Assembly: GCA_964461995.1 (NCBI GenBank)
Contig: CAYWXL010000012.1
Span: forward strand, 27,757 to 91,756
Source of the DNA: JALSRK01 sp964461995
GTDB lineage: Bacteria > Acidobacteriota > Terriglobia > Bryobacterales > Bryobacteraceae
Direction of reading: 5' to 3'
DNA: 64,000 nucleotides
The notes below the pieces were generated by a model. It saw nothing but the letters and a program-made list of their open reading frames with translations, was not told where the DNA came from and ran no database searches. Both the position numbers and the translations under genes were made by a program. Shown here piece after piece: positions 17,582 to 27,903 of this stretch (positions within the stretch are counted from its first letter, which is position 1; the number at the start of each line of letters is the position of its first letter).

Positions 17582-17890
17582 ATGACGGTCTTATTCGCTC
17601 CATCGCCGCCTGCGGGCGTGCGGTTTACCCGCAAAGAGCGCCAGCTCTTCGAAGCGCTGGCCCGCCACGCCAATCACGTCTTGACACGGCGGTATCTGCT
17701 GCGGAACGTGTGGGGTTACAGTGAGGACGCCCGGACACGCACCGTGGACGTCCACATCCGCCGCTTGCGCAAGAAGCTGGAGAGCGCCCCCGGACTTCGC
17801 ATCTGCACCGTGTTCGGACAAGGCTACGTGATGGAGACGGCGGAAGGACCTGCTGAGGGAACAACGTCTGAAAAAGCCACGCCGTGCTGA
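17582..17890 (+). CDS. stand-alone OmpR/PhoB-type winged-helix DNA-binding protein
   Basis: A 102-residue protein that is essentially only a Trans_reg_C domain. It has GVRFTRKERQLFEALARHAN, a helix pair ending RYLLRNVWGY, the recognition helix TRTVDVHIRRLRKKLE and the beta-hairpin wing ICTVFGQGYVM. A receiver domain is absent and the ribosome site GGGAGGG fits this start, so it is not a truncated response regulator by a misplaced start. A 16-bp palindrome sits upstream and may be its own binding site (inference). Partner or signal unknown. Confidence 0.85.
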   Translation: MTVLFAPSPPAGVRFTRKERQLFEALARHANHVLTRRYLLRNVWGYSEDARTRTVDVHIRRLRKKLESAPGLRICTVFGQGYVMETAEGPAEGTTSEKATPC

Positions 17891-17908
17891 CCGACTGGCG
17901 AGAGGTCT

Positions 17909-18199
17909 CTAAAATCGCTTCAAGCGATTCTTGATCCGGCGAGCCAGTTTCTCGATCCGTTCGGCTTTTCGGAGGGCGTTGAGCGACAGAACGTGATAGT
18001 CGTTCTCCTCCAGTTCCTTCTTGAGTTCCTCGGCGAGCTTCACCAGCTCGGCGGCATCCTGACGGGATTTGCGGTACTCATGCTCCAGGATGTGCTCGGC
18101 CTGGGTCCGGCCGTCCGGCATGCGCCGCTTAGTTGCGTCTTCCGGTTCCTGCGCTACCAGCAGCCCGCCCAGAATGGCCAGTAATATCAGGCGTTTCAT
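17909..18199 (-). CDS. small exported coiled-coil protein, function unknown
   Basis: A 96-residue protein with an N-terminal signal peptide (KRLILLAILGGLLVAQ) followed by a charged, helical segment of heptad-like repeats (AELVKLAEELKKELEEN, then RKAERIEKLARRIKNRLKRF). I do not recognise the family. It is divergent from hom with only 27 nt between start codons. A GAGGG sequence lies 4 nt before the ATG. Confidence 0.65.
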   Translation of the reverse strand: MKRLILLAILGGLLVAQEPEDATKRRMPDGRTQAEHILEHEYRKSRQDAAELVKLAEELKKELEENDYHVLSLNALRKAERIEKLARRIKNRLKRF

Positions 18200-18212
18200 G
18201 ATCCCTCACTGG

Positions 18213-18219
18213 TATCATA
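18213..18219. promoter_or_regulatory. overlapping bidirectional -10 elements, hom / 96-aa gene
   Basis: TATCATA reads as a -10 on both strands: TATCAT toward hom (18213-18218, preceded by TGG as an extended -10, 8 nt before the hom ATG) and TATGAT toward the 96-residue gene (18214-18219, 14 nt before its ATG). No good -35 is visible. Confidence 0.45.
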
Positions 18220-18226
18220 GCCTTTT

Positions 18227-19531
18227 ATGCGGGAGGTGAACGTCGGCATCGTCGGGCTGGGGAACGTGGGTCTCGGCACGCTCCGGATCCTGGCGGAAAA
18301 CGCTGAGCAGATCGAGCTGAAACTAGGCTTCCGATTGACGGTCCGAATCGTTTGCAGCCGCAATCCGGAAACCAAACCGCTACCCGACGCGTTCTGCGAC
18401 GTCCCGCGTACGTCCGATTGGAGGGAAGTGGTCTCACATCCGCAGGTGGACATCGTTGCCGAGCTGGTGGGCGGAACGGGGGTGGCCTCGGAGATCGTCC
18501 ATGCGGCCATCGCCAACGGCAAGTCCGTGGTCACCGCCAACAAAGAGCTGATGGCGCTCTCCGGCGCGGAGATCTGGGACCGGGCCATCGCGGCAGGAAT
18601 CAACGTGGCGATGGAAGCCAGCGTCGCCGGCGGCATCCCGATCCACGCGGTCTTACGCGAAGGGATCTCCGGAGACCGGATCGTCGCCCTTTACGGCATC
18701 CTCAACGGCACCTGCAATTACATCATGACGGAGATCGAGCACTGCGGCGCGGATTTCACCGAGGTGCTCGCCGAGGCTCAGCGCCTCGGGTACGCAGAAT
18801 CCGACCCCAGCGCCGACATCGACGGCGCGGACGCCCGGTCGAAGCTCGCCATCCTCGCCGCTCTGGCTTTCGGCGAACGGATCACACCCGACGACATCTA
18901 CACCGAGGGCATCCGCCGGGTTTCGCCGGTCGATTTCCAATACGCCGAACGCCTGGGACACACGATCCGCTTGATCTGCGCGGCGCGGCAGTCGAAAGAA
19001 GGGCTGGTGCTGTCGGTACGGCCATCGTTGATCCCCCGCGACACGATCCTCGCCGGCGTCCAAGGTGCGTACAACGCTGTCTGGGTCCGCGGCCGCTACG
19101 GGGAAGACACGTTTTACTACGGCAAGGGCGCAGGGCCGGAGCCAACGGGAGTAGCGGTGGTCAGCGACCTGATGCGGGTGGCCCGGGAGATCCGCCGGGG
19201 CAGCCCGGAGCGCGTCTCCCCGTTCGCGCACGAGCGGCTCGGCGAATACAAACCCATCCCAGTCGAGACCCAAAAAAGCGCGTTCTACCTGCGGTTCCGG
19301 GTGAAAGACCGCCCCGGAATCATCGCTACGCTTGGCCGCATCCTGGCAGAACGAGACATCAGCATCGACGCAGTCCTGCAGCTCCCATCCGAATCCAAGG
19401 ACAACCTGCCGTTCGTGATCACGCTGGAACGAAGCCGGGAGGCGGCGGTCCGCGAAGCGCTGGCGGAGATGCGAGCGCTGGATTTCATGGTTGAAGAACC
19501 GCTGGCCATGCCGATGGAAACGGCCTTATGA
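18227..19531 (+). CDS. hom: homoserine dehydrogenase with C-terminal ACT domain
   Basis: Reduces aspartate semialdehyde to homoserine for threonine and methionine synthesis. The 434-residue product has the NAD(P) motif VGIVGLGNVGLGT, the catalytic-lysine segment VTANKELMA, GILNGTCNYIMTEIE, and a C-terminal ACT domain (~355-430, starting RVKDRPGIIATLGRI) that normally senses threonine. Length is typical for the monofunctional enzyme. It overlaps the following methyltransferase gene by ATGA. There is no ribosome site at its ATG, and a TGG-TATCAT element 8 nt upstream suggests a leaderless transcript. Confidence 0.96.
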   Translation: MREVNVGIVGLGNVGLGTLRILAENAEQIELKLGFRLTVRIVCSRNPETKPLPDAFCDVPRTSDWREVVSHPQVDIVAELVGGTGVASEIVHAAIANGKSVVTANKELMALSGAEIWDRAIAAGINVAMEASVAGGIPIHAVLREGISGDRIVALYGILNGTCNYIMTEIEHCGADFTEVLAEAQRLGYAESDPSADIDGADARSKLAILAALAFGERITPDDIYTEGIRRVSPVDFQYAERLGHTIRLICAARQSKEGLVLSVRPSLIPRDTILAGVQGAYNAVWVRGRYGEDTFYYGKGAGPEPTGVAVVSDLMRVAREIRRGSPERVSPFAHERLGEYKPIPVETQKSAFYLRFRVKDRPGIIATLGRILAERDISIDAVLQLPSESKDNLPFVITLERSREAAVREALAEMRALDFMVEEPLAMPMETAL

Positions 19532-20190
19532 AAACCTTTCAGCTTGTTTTGATTCTCGCCGCCTGGGCCGGCCCCCTTTTGCCCGGACAGGTGGCCACCG
19601 AAGCCAATCGCCGCCTGGAATCGGCGGAGGGGCGCCAGCGGTTGATCCAGGCGCTATCGAAGCCGGAACGGGCGGAACGTCTCCGCGCCCGGAAGCTGGT
19701 GGAGGCACTGGAACTGAAACCGGGCGACACCGTCGTGGACCTGGGCACGGGCGCGGGCATCTTGTTGCCGTTCCTGGCCGCGGCGGTGGGACCCAGAGGG
19801 ACTGTCGTCGCTCAGGATATCCACCACGACTACCTCGACGCTGCCCAGAAGATGGCGGACAAAGCGGGCATCACAAATGTCCGGCTCGTGCTGGGAACCG
19901 AGCGCAGCCCCAACCTGGAGCCCGGCGTGGCCGACGTCATCGTTACGGTGGACGCGTATCACCACTTCAACTACCCCCAGGAGATGCTGACCGGAATCAA
20001 GGGAGCGCTCAAGCCCGACGGCAGGTTCGCCGTGCTCGATTACTACCCGGAAGGGTTTCGGGAACCGGGCCACATCCGCGCCGGCAAGGCAGAAGTGATC
20101 CAGGAGATCGAGGCTGCTGGATTCCGGCTGGTCGCCGAGAAGGAGCACGTACCTGGCAAGCAGTACTTGATCATCTTCACGCCGAAGTAA
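19528..20190 (+). CDS. exported class I SAM-dependent methyltransferase
   Basis: A 220-residue protein with a signal peptide (FQLVLILAAWAGPLLPGQ) and then a Rossmann methyltransferase: DTVVDLGTGAGILLPFLA (motif I), VVAQDIHHDY, DVIVTVDAYHHF (motif IV) and a C-terminal KEHVPGKQYLIIF. The substrate cannot be read from sequence. Similar predicted-methyltransferase proteins with signal peptides occur in several phyla. Export is odd because S-adenosylmethionine is not known to be available in the periplasm. It is coupled to hom by a 4-nt overlap. Confidence 0.82.
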   Translation: MKTFQLVLILAAWAGPLLPGQVATEANRRLESAEGRQRLIQALSKPERAERLRARKLVEALELKPGDTVVDLGTGAGILLPFLAAAVGPRGTVVAQDIHHDYLDAAQKMADKAGITNVRLVLGTERSPNLEPGVADVIVTVDAYHHFNYPQEMLTGIKGALKPDGRFAVLDYYPEGFREPGHIRAGKAEVIQEIEAAGFRLVAEKEHVPGKQYLIIFTPK

Positions 20191-20232
20191 GACGCCCAAG
20201 CGATGCGAGCGTGAGCGGAGGCGTGCCGGCCC

Positions 20233-22727
<2,495 letters not shown>

Positions 22728-22731
22728 CGGC

Positions 22732-23961
22732 TTACTTCAGGCGGGCCCCCGGCCCCACGCCGAACGCCTTACCTAGCTTCACCCAGCGCGAACTTTCCAC
22801 CATGGCCAGCTTGGCCCGCAGCGCCTCGACTTCCCGGTCCAGTTTCAGCGCCCACTCGGTGCGCTCCTTGACGCGCTTCTCGGCGTCGTCCAGCGCCTCC
22901 ACGCACTTGGCCAGCTCCTCGGATTTCGCGTCCAGTTTCTTCTGGGTTTCCGACGCCCACCGGGCCTTTTCGGCGATCTCGGCTTCCAGAGCCCGGATCT
23001 TGGTCTCATAGCCCGAGGAGATCTCGGCGATCTCGGCCTCTTTCTCGGCGTGGAACTCGTCCAGGCGCCGGCGGGCTTCCCCCAACTCGGCATTGAGCTC
23101 CTGGGCCCACTGATTGCGCTCTTCCAGTTCCTCCTTAAGCGCCCGGAACTTCTCGAGCAGTTCCTGGTGCTCCGCCTTGGCAGCTTCCAGCCATTGATCT
23201 TTGGTAGCCAGCTCCGCTTCGAGCTTTTCGATGTGCTGAGACCGTTCGCGCAAAATGTTTGCGGCGCTGGGCAGGTAGACAAAAGCGGGCGAACCCGTGA
23301 TCGGGGCAAGCGCACAGACGGCGATGAAGAAATTCGAATCCTCCGGCGCGAGCGATCCGGACTCCAAACGGACCTCGGCGCCCCGCGCCTGCCCGACAGG
23401 ATGGAAGACAATCGCCGGTCCGTGATTCTGGACGAAAAGAGAGACGTGGGGAAAGACCTCGGCGAGGGCGGCGCGGAACTCCTCGAAAGTAAACTCGTGC
23501 ACGTGATAAGGGTTGGGGCCCGAGAGCTTGCGTGACTCTTCGTAGAACAATTTGTTTGGAGTCGATACTATAAACTCGCCTCCAGGCGCCAGCACACGGC
23601 GGGCTTCGGCGAGCAACCGCCGCCAGTCGGGAAGGTGCTCGATCATCTCGAAAGCGACGACGAGATCGACGGAAGCGTCGGGCAGAGGCAAAGCCGTTCC
23701 GCTGCCGCACAGGAACCGGACATTCGCCGCCGGGTAGTGGGCAGTGGCGTAGCGGATGGCCTCACAGGAGTTGTCGATCCCGATCACGGAAGCAGCCGAT
23801 CTCGCGAGTTCGGCAGCGCCGTAGCCCGCCCCGCACCCGATGTCCACCACGCGCTTGCCGCGGCTCAGCCGCGCCGCGAACAGATAGCGCGAGAAGTGCT
23901 CGTTCCAGAGATCGAGGTCTACTTGTCCCGGGATAACCCGTTCGCCTGTGAATTCAGTCAA
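22732..23961 (-). CDS. class I methyltransferase with long C-terminal coiled coil (polysaccharide locus)
   Basis: Residues ~1-235 are a SAM-dependent methyltransferase: VVDIGCGAGYGAAELA, DLVVAFEMIEHLPDW, ARRVLAPGGEFIVSTPN. Residues ~255-395 form an uninterrupted charged coiled coil with heptads such as KLEAELATKDQWLEAAKAEH. The tail SSRWVKLGKAFGVGPG is a short motif seen at the end of many surface-glycan enzymes. In O-antigen systems WbdD combines a methyltransferase with a coiled coil that sets chain length. A similar ruler role here is inference. It overlaps the Wzt gene by 8 nt. Confidence 0.87.
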   Translation of the reverse strand: MTEFTGERVIPGQVDLDLWNEHFSRYLFAARLSRGKRVVDIGCGAGYGAAELARSAASVIGIDNSCEAIRYATAHYPAANVRFLCGSGTALPLPDASVDLVVAFEMIEHLPDWRRLLAEARRVLAPGGEFIVSTPNKLFYEESRKLSGPNPYHVHEFTFEEFRAALAEVFPHVSLFVQNHGPAIVFHPVGQARGAEVRLESGSLAPEDSNFFIAVCALAPITGSPAFVYLPSAANILRERSQHIEKLEAELATKDQWLEAAKAEHQELLEKFRALKEELEERNQWAQELNAELGEARRRLDEFHAEKEAEIAEISSGYETKIRALEAEIAEKARWASETQKKLDAKSEELAKCVEALDDAEKRVKERTEWALKLDREVEALRAKLAMVESSRWVKLGKAFGVGPGARLK

Positions 23962-25276
23962 GCTGCGCCTCCGGTTCCGGAATGGTGTCCCGCAGTCGGC
24001 GATTCACCTCTACTCTGGCCGGCAAGTGGACAAAGCCGTAGACGGGTCCAGAGGCCGGCGCCATCTCTAGCGTAAGGGCATTGTCGATCCAGTCGCACAC
24101 GGTGTACTCCTCCAGCGTTCCATCGGCGATGGCGGGTGAGAACGAGAAGTGGCCGGGGTACAGGATGGGCAAGTTGAGGTGGAAATCCACCGTGTAGATG
24201 TCGCCCGGCTTCATCGGCGGCAAGGGACGCCCTTCGCGAGTGGTATTCGTGCCGGCGAAGTCGAGGCCGAGATGATTGCGAAGCATGAAGCCGACGTTCG
24301 GCCGCGGGATGGGTTGATGGGCGCGGACACTAATGCGGACGACAATGTTGCCGCCCGGCTCCAGGGCGCCGGCCGGGCGGCCGTTGCCGTCGAGGACGGC
24401 GATGCCGAGCACCTCCGCACGCCGGTCGCCGTAACGGTGGTCCACGTTGGGAATCGTATCTACGATCTCGGGGGGAGCGCCAGGGCCTTTCTCCGCCGGT
24501 TCCGGCTGCCGTTGCTGCTCCTGCTGGTAACGAGCATCCTTTTCGGCCATGGCCGCCTGGTATTGGGCAACGACCTCGGCCGGGTCGCCAAGGGCGCGGA
24601 CGCGGCCGTGGTCGAGCCAAAGGGCGCGGTCAGCGAGGCTTTTAACATCGGCCATCGAGTGCGTGACGAGCAGGATGGTGACGCCGAGGCGGCGGAGCTC
24701 GTGGACCTTGCGCATGCAGCGCTGGCGGAAGTAGATGTCTCCGACGGCGAGGGCCTCGTCCACCAGGAGCACCTCCGGATCCACGTGGATGGCGACGGCG
24801 AAAGCGAGGCGGACGGCCATGCCGCTCGAGTAGGTCTTGACCGGCTGGTCGATGAACTCGCCGATCTCGGCGAACCGCTCGATGTGCGGGTACTTTGCGT
24901 CCATCTCGGCAGCGCTGAAGCCGAGAATTGCCCCGCTGAGGTAGACGTTGTCCCGGCCGGTGAACTCAGGATTGAAGCCAGCGCCCAGTTCGAGGAGCGC
25001 TGATATGCGGCCTTTGACGCGAACCGCGCCGGAGGTGGGCTCCAGGATGCCCGCCACGAGCTGGAGCAGGGTGCTCTTCCCGGCGCCGTTCTCGCCGATC
25101 ACGCAGAAGGTCTCCCCCCGCGCAACCTGGAAGGAAACGTCCCGGAGCGCCCAATAGTCGGAGTGGTAGGAACGGAAACCGAAGCTGAGAAGTTCTTTCA
25201 GGCGGTCTCCCGGCGCGCGGTAGATCGCGTAGCTCTTGGAAACCTTTTCGAACTCGACAATGGCTTCAGCGCTCAT
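23954..25276 (-). CDS. Wzt-like ABC-2 polysaccharide export ATPase with glycan-binding domain
   Basis: A 440-residue protein. The ATPase domain (~1-245) has Walker A GENGAGKST, the KpsT/Wzt-type loop LELGAGFNPEFTGRDN, signature YSSGMAVRLAFA, Walker B VLLVDEAL and switch His in LLVTHS. The C-terminal ~165 residues (from about 270) match the Wzt carbohydrate-binding beta-sandwich, which recognises the modified end of the O-chain. The membrane partner Wzm is normally the preceding gene. Here a tRNA and parB precede it instead, so the permease must lie elsewhere. The ribosome site GGGAG fits ATG 25276. Confidence 0.9.
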   Translation of the reverse strand: MSAEAIVEFEKVSKSYAIYRAPGDRLKELLSFGFRSYHSDYWALRDVSFQVARGETFCVIGENGAGKSTLLQLVAGILEPTSGAVRVKGRISALLELGAGFNPEFTGRDNVYLSGAILGFSAAEMDAKYPHIERFAEIGEFIDQPVKTYSSGMAVRLAFAVAIHVDPEVLLVDEALAVGDIYFRQRCMRKVHELRRLGVTILLVTHSMADVKSLADRALWLDHGRVRALGDPAEVVAQYQAAMAEKDARYQQEQQRQPEPAEKGPGAPPEIVDTIPNVDHRYGDRRAEVLGIAVLDGNGRPAGALEPGGNIVVRISVRAHQPIPRPNVGFMLRNHLGLDFAGTNTTREGRPLPPMKPGDIYTVDFHLNLPILYPGHFSFSPAIADGTLEEYTVCDWIDNALTLEMAPASGPVYGFVHLPARVEVNRRLRDTIPEPEAQLD

Positions 25277-25322
25277 GAATCACTCCCGCCGCGAGGGGCA
25301 CACCGGGTCACGGCAGGCGGAA

Positions 25323-25350
25323 TTGACAAGGCCAGCGGTTGACCGATAGG
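25323..25350 (+). promoter_or_regulatory. possible promoter of tRNA-Met
   Basis: TTGACA at 25323-25328, a 16-nt spacer and a poor -10 (GATAGG), ending 19 nt before the tRNA 5' end. Confidence 0.3.
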
Positions 25351-25369
25351 CTGGTAATTGGTCGGTCTT

Positions 25370-25445
25370 GCCGGCGTAGCTCAGCGGTTAGAGCGACGGT
25401 CTCATAATCCGTAGGTCGAAGGTTCGAATCCTTCCGCCGGCACCA
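25370..25445 (+). tRNA. tRNA-Met (CAT), elongator type, CCA encoded
   Basis: A 76-nt cloverleaf. The acceptor GCCGGCG pairs with CGCCGGC, the D arm is GCTC/GAGC, the anticodon loop CTCATAA gives CAT, and the T arm is GAAGG-TTCGAAT-CCTTC, then A-CCA. The U-U apposition at 31:39 is usual in elongator tRNA-Met of this type. A lysidine-modified tRNA-Ile(CAT) is the alternative. Confidence 0.9.
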
Positions 25446-25453
25446 CTCCCCAC

Positions 25454-26353
25454 TCATTCTCCCTGTTCCCCGACGATGTGATTGTAAATCCGGTCGAGCT
25501 CCTCCTGAGAGTAGTACTCGATCTCGATCCGGCCGCGTTGCGAAGATTTCTCTACGATCCGGACGCGCGTCCCCAACACCCGCTCCATCTCCTCGGCGGC
25601 CGCACGGACGTTGGGGTCTTGGCGCGGCTTTTCGTTGCCTTTCTCCTCGGGAGGCTGGGTTTGTTTCTGGACGAGGCGTTCGACTTGGCGAACGGAAAGC
25701 CCCTGCTGGACCGCTTTTTGGGCCAGTTCGATCTGGTCTTCTGCGGTCGGCAAGGCGAGCAGGGCCCGCGCATGGCCGGTGGAAAGGCGGCGCTCGGCGA
25801 GGAGGATCTGGACCTCATCCGGCAGGCGCAGCAGCCGGAGCATGTTGGTCACCGTTGAGCGGTCTTTGCCGGTGCGGCGACCGATTTCCTCGTGGCTCAG
25901 GCGCAATTCCCGTCCCATGCGGTCGAAAGCCTGGGCTATTTCGATGGGATTGAGGTCTTCGCGTTGGATGTTCTCGATCAGGGTGATCTCAAGGAGCCGC
26001 TCGTCGGCGAGGTCCTGGACCACGGCGGGGACAGTATCCAGGCCGGCCATCTTGGCAGCCCGCCAGCGGCGCTCGCCGGCCACGAGCTCGTAGCGGTCTG
26101 GACCGCTACGCCGCACGATCAGCGGTTGGATGATCCCGTTGGCGCGGATGGACTGGGCAAGCTCGGCGAGTTTTTCCGGCTCGAACACCGTGCGCGGCTG
26201 CAGCGGATTGGGGGAGATCGAGTCCACTGGTATTTCGGCAACCGCCCCTCCGGGTGCGGGAGCCGCCGCCGAAGGACTCTGGGGACGTTCCGGCAGCAGC
26301 GCAGAGAGACCTCTTCCGAGAGCTTTACGACGTGGCTCGTGTGGTTTGCTCAT
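25454..26353 (-). CDS. parB: chromosome-partitioning protein ParB
   Basis: A 299-residue parS-binding CTPase clamp. It has the N-terminal ParA-stimulating patch RRKALGRGLSALLPE, then IPVDSISPNPLQPR, the CTP motifs GERRWRAAKMAGL and ENIQREDLNPIEIA, the helix-turn-helix EEIGRRTGKDRSTVTNMLRL and a C-terminal dimerisation segment. ATG 26353 starts MSKPHEPRRK. The in-frame extension upstream is inside parA. Its start lies 29 nt inside the 3' end of parA. Two parS sites lie 0.85 kb upstream, beyond parA. Confidence 0.95.
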   Translation of the reverse strand: MSKPHEPRRKALGRGLSALLPERPQSPSAAAPAPGGAVAEIPVDSISPNPLQPRTVFEPEKLAELAQSIRANGIIQPLIVRRSGPDRYELVAGERRWRAAKMAGLDTVPAVVQDLADERLLEITLIENIQREDLNPIEIAQAFDRMGRELRLSHEEIGRRTGKDRSTVTNMLRLLRLPDEVQILLAERRLSTGHARALLALPTAEDQIELAQKAVQQGLSVRQVERLVQKQTQPPEEKGNEKPRQDPNVRAAAEEMERVLGTRVRIVEKSSQRGRIEIEYYSQEELDRIYNHIVGEQGE

Positions 26354-27107
26354 GGGCCAAAATCTCCTTGGCAAGCTGGATGTAAGCCGCGGCGCCGCGG
26401 GAACGGACGTCGTAGACGAGGATCGGCTTGCCGTGGCTAGGCGCCTCGGCGAGACGGACGCTGCGGGGGATTACGGTCCGGAAGACTTGGCCAGCGAAGA
26501 ACTCCCGCAGGTCCTGAGCCACTTGGCGCGTGAGGTTGGTCCGCTCGTCATACATAGTGAGCAAGATACCCTCGATTGTTAGGGGGTGGTCGAAAGAAGA
26601 ACGGATACGTTCGATGGTGTCGAGCAGTTGAGAAATCCCCTCCAAAGCGAAGAATTCGCACTGGATGGGGATGAGGACGCTATCGGCAGCGACGAGGGCG
26701 TTGATGGTGAGCAGGTCGAGGGCTGGGGGGCAATCGATGATAACGAAGTCGTACCTGCCACGCACGGGCTGGAGTTTGTCGCGGAGGCGGAATTCGCGGC
26801 GGTCGGCGTCGATGAGCTCCACGTTGGCGGCGACGAGGTTGCGGTCAGCAGGAGCCAGGTCGAGTCCCATGAAATCGGTGGGGACGATGACGGAAGTGAG
26901 GTCTTCGGGGCCGACGACGGCGTCGTAGACCTTGAGTTCTTCGGGAACCTTTTCTTTGCCGAGGCCGGTGGTAGCGTTTCCCTGGGGGTCGCAGTCAATC
27001 AGGAGGACCGAGAGGTCGTTGGCGGCCAGAGAAGCTGACAGGTTGATCGCGGTAGTGGTTTTGCCGACGCCGCCCTTCTGGTTGGCGATGGCGATGACCT
27101 TAGCCAT
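26325..27107 (-). CDS. parA: chromosome-partitioning ATPase ParA
   Basis: A 260-residue deviant-Walker ATPase: IANQKGGVGKTTTAINLSAS, DCDPQGNATTGLG and YDFVIIDCPPALDLLTINAL. It moves ParB-parS complexes along the nucleoid. Gene order rsmG, parS sites, parA, parB is the classic origin-proximal arrangement, with mnmG before rsmG, so the replication origin is probably near. ATG 27107 begins MAKVIAIANQ. It has no ribosome site, and a TACGAT hexamer ends 15 nt upstream. Confidence 0.95.
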   Translation of the reverse strand: MAKVIAIANQKGGVGKTTTAINLSASLAANDLSVLLIDCDPQGNATTGLGKEKVPEELKVYDAVVGPEDLTSVIVPTDFMGLDLAPADRNLVAANVELIDADRREFRLRDKLQPVRGRYDFVIIDCPPALDLLTINALVAADSVLIPIQCEFFALEGISQLLDTIERIRSSFDHPLTIEGILLTMYDERTNLTRQVAQDLREFFAGQVFRTVIPRSVRLAEAPSHGKPILVYDVRSRGAAAYIQLAKEILAHEQTTRATS

Positions 27108-27207
27108 GGGGGAGAAATCACATCGTAACACGAGAGGTGGAGAAAACCGCACGCTGAGGACCCGCGCCGGCGGCGTAGGTGCGGGTGAATCTTGAGACAC
27201 GACATCT

Positions 27208-27223
27208 TGTTTCACGTGAAACC
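27208..27223. promoter_or_regulatory. parS site 1
   Basis: TGTTTCACGTGAAACC matches the parS consensus (TGTTTCACGTGAAACA) at 15 of 16 positions. It lies about 100 bp upstream of parA. Confidence 0.92.
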
Positions 27224-27244
27224 TAGTGAGAAACCAGGGGAAGC

Positions 27245-27260
27245 TGTTTCACGTGAAACG
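27245..27260. promoter_or_regulatory. parS site 2
   Basis: TGTTTCACGTGAAACG, again 15 of 16, starting 37 bp after site 1 and between it and the 3' end of rsmG. Confidence 0.92.
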
Positions 27261-27285
27261 TCCCGAACCGGCGGCGGACTGTGGA

Positions 27286-27903
27286 TCAGTTTTCCGGCTC
27301 CACCCGGAGGACATTTCCCAGGAGCGCCACCCGGCGGCTCCCCCAGGGGATCTTCACCGGCTCGGACCAGCGGATCCCCGCCACGGCGTGCGCTTCCTCA
27401 GCCGCCTGCTGGCTGACGAGCAGCCCGACGCCTCCGGCCAGCCGCCGCGCGATCTCAACGACGTCCTCCCACCGCACCGCCCGCGAGACGGCCCAATCCA
27501 CGCGCTCGCCGAGCTCCTCAGCCCGCGCCTCAACCACCCGCACGTTCTCGAGCTCCATCACCCGCACCGCCTCGCGCAGAAAGACGCACTTCCTGGCGTT
27601 CGCCTCGACTAGCCACACCTCGCATTCCGGTCGCACCACCGCTATCGGAAGCCCCGGAAAGCCCGCACCGCTGCCCACATCCATGATACGCACGGTTTCC
27701 CTCGGCAGCAGCGTGCCGAAGAAAACCGATTCACAGTAGTGCAGCGGGATCGCTTCCTCAAGCCGCCGCACTGCGGTGAGATTCAGCCGTTGGTTCCACC
27801 GCTCGAGCAACGTCCAATGCCGCGCCAACGCATCTCCCTGCTCCGGCGCCAGCGACGCCCATCGACCCAGTTTGGCGGCCAGCAGCTGTTCAAAGTCTTT
27901 CAC
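27286..27903 (-). CDS. rsmG: 16S rRNA (guanine527-N7)-methyltransferase
   Basis: A 205-residue GidB-type enzyme that methylates G527 of 16S rRNA. Motifs are RWNQRLNLTAVR, IMDVGSGAGFPGLPIAVVRP (SAM site) and VEANARKCVFLREA. Loss of this enzyme in other bacteria gives low-level streptomycin resistance. Its start overlaps the mnmG stop by ATGA, so mnmG-rsmG form an operon pointing toward parA, with the two parS sites just after it. Confidence 0.94.
   Translation of the reverse strand: MKDFEQLLAAKLGRWASLAPEQGDALARHWTLLERWNQRLNLTAVRRLEEAIPLHYCESVFFGTLLPRETVRIMDVGSGAGFPGLPIAVVRPECEVWLVEANARKCVFLREAVRVMELENVRVVEARAEELGERVDWAVSRAVRWEDVVEIARRLAGGVGLLVSQQAAEEAHAVAGIRWSEPVKIPWGSRRVALLGNVLRVEPEN

Noticed and set aside
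25400..25412. U-U apposition closing the anticodon loop of the tRNA as a defect
   Set aside because: The same apposition is usual in elongator tRNA-Met with a GGT-CTCATAA-TCC arm, so the tRNA is expected to be functional.
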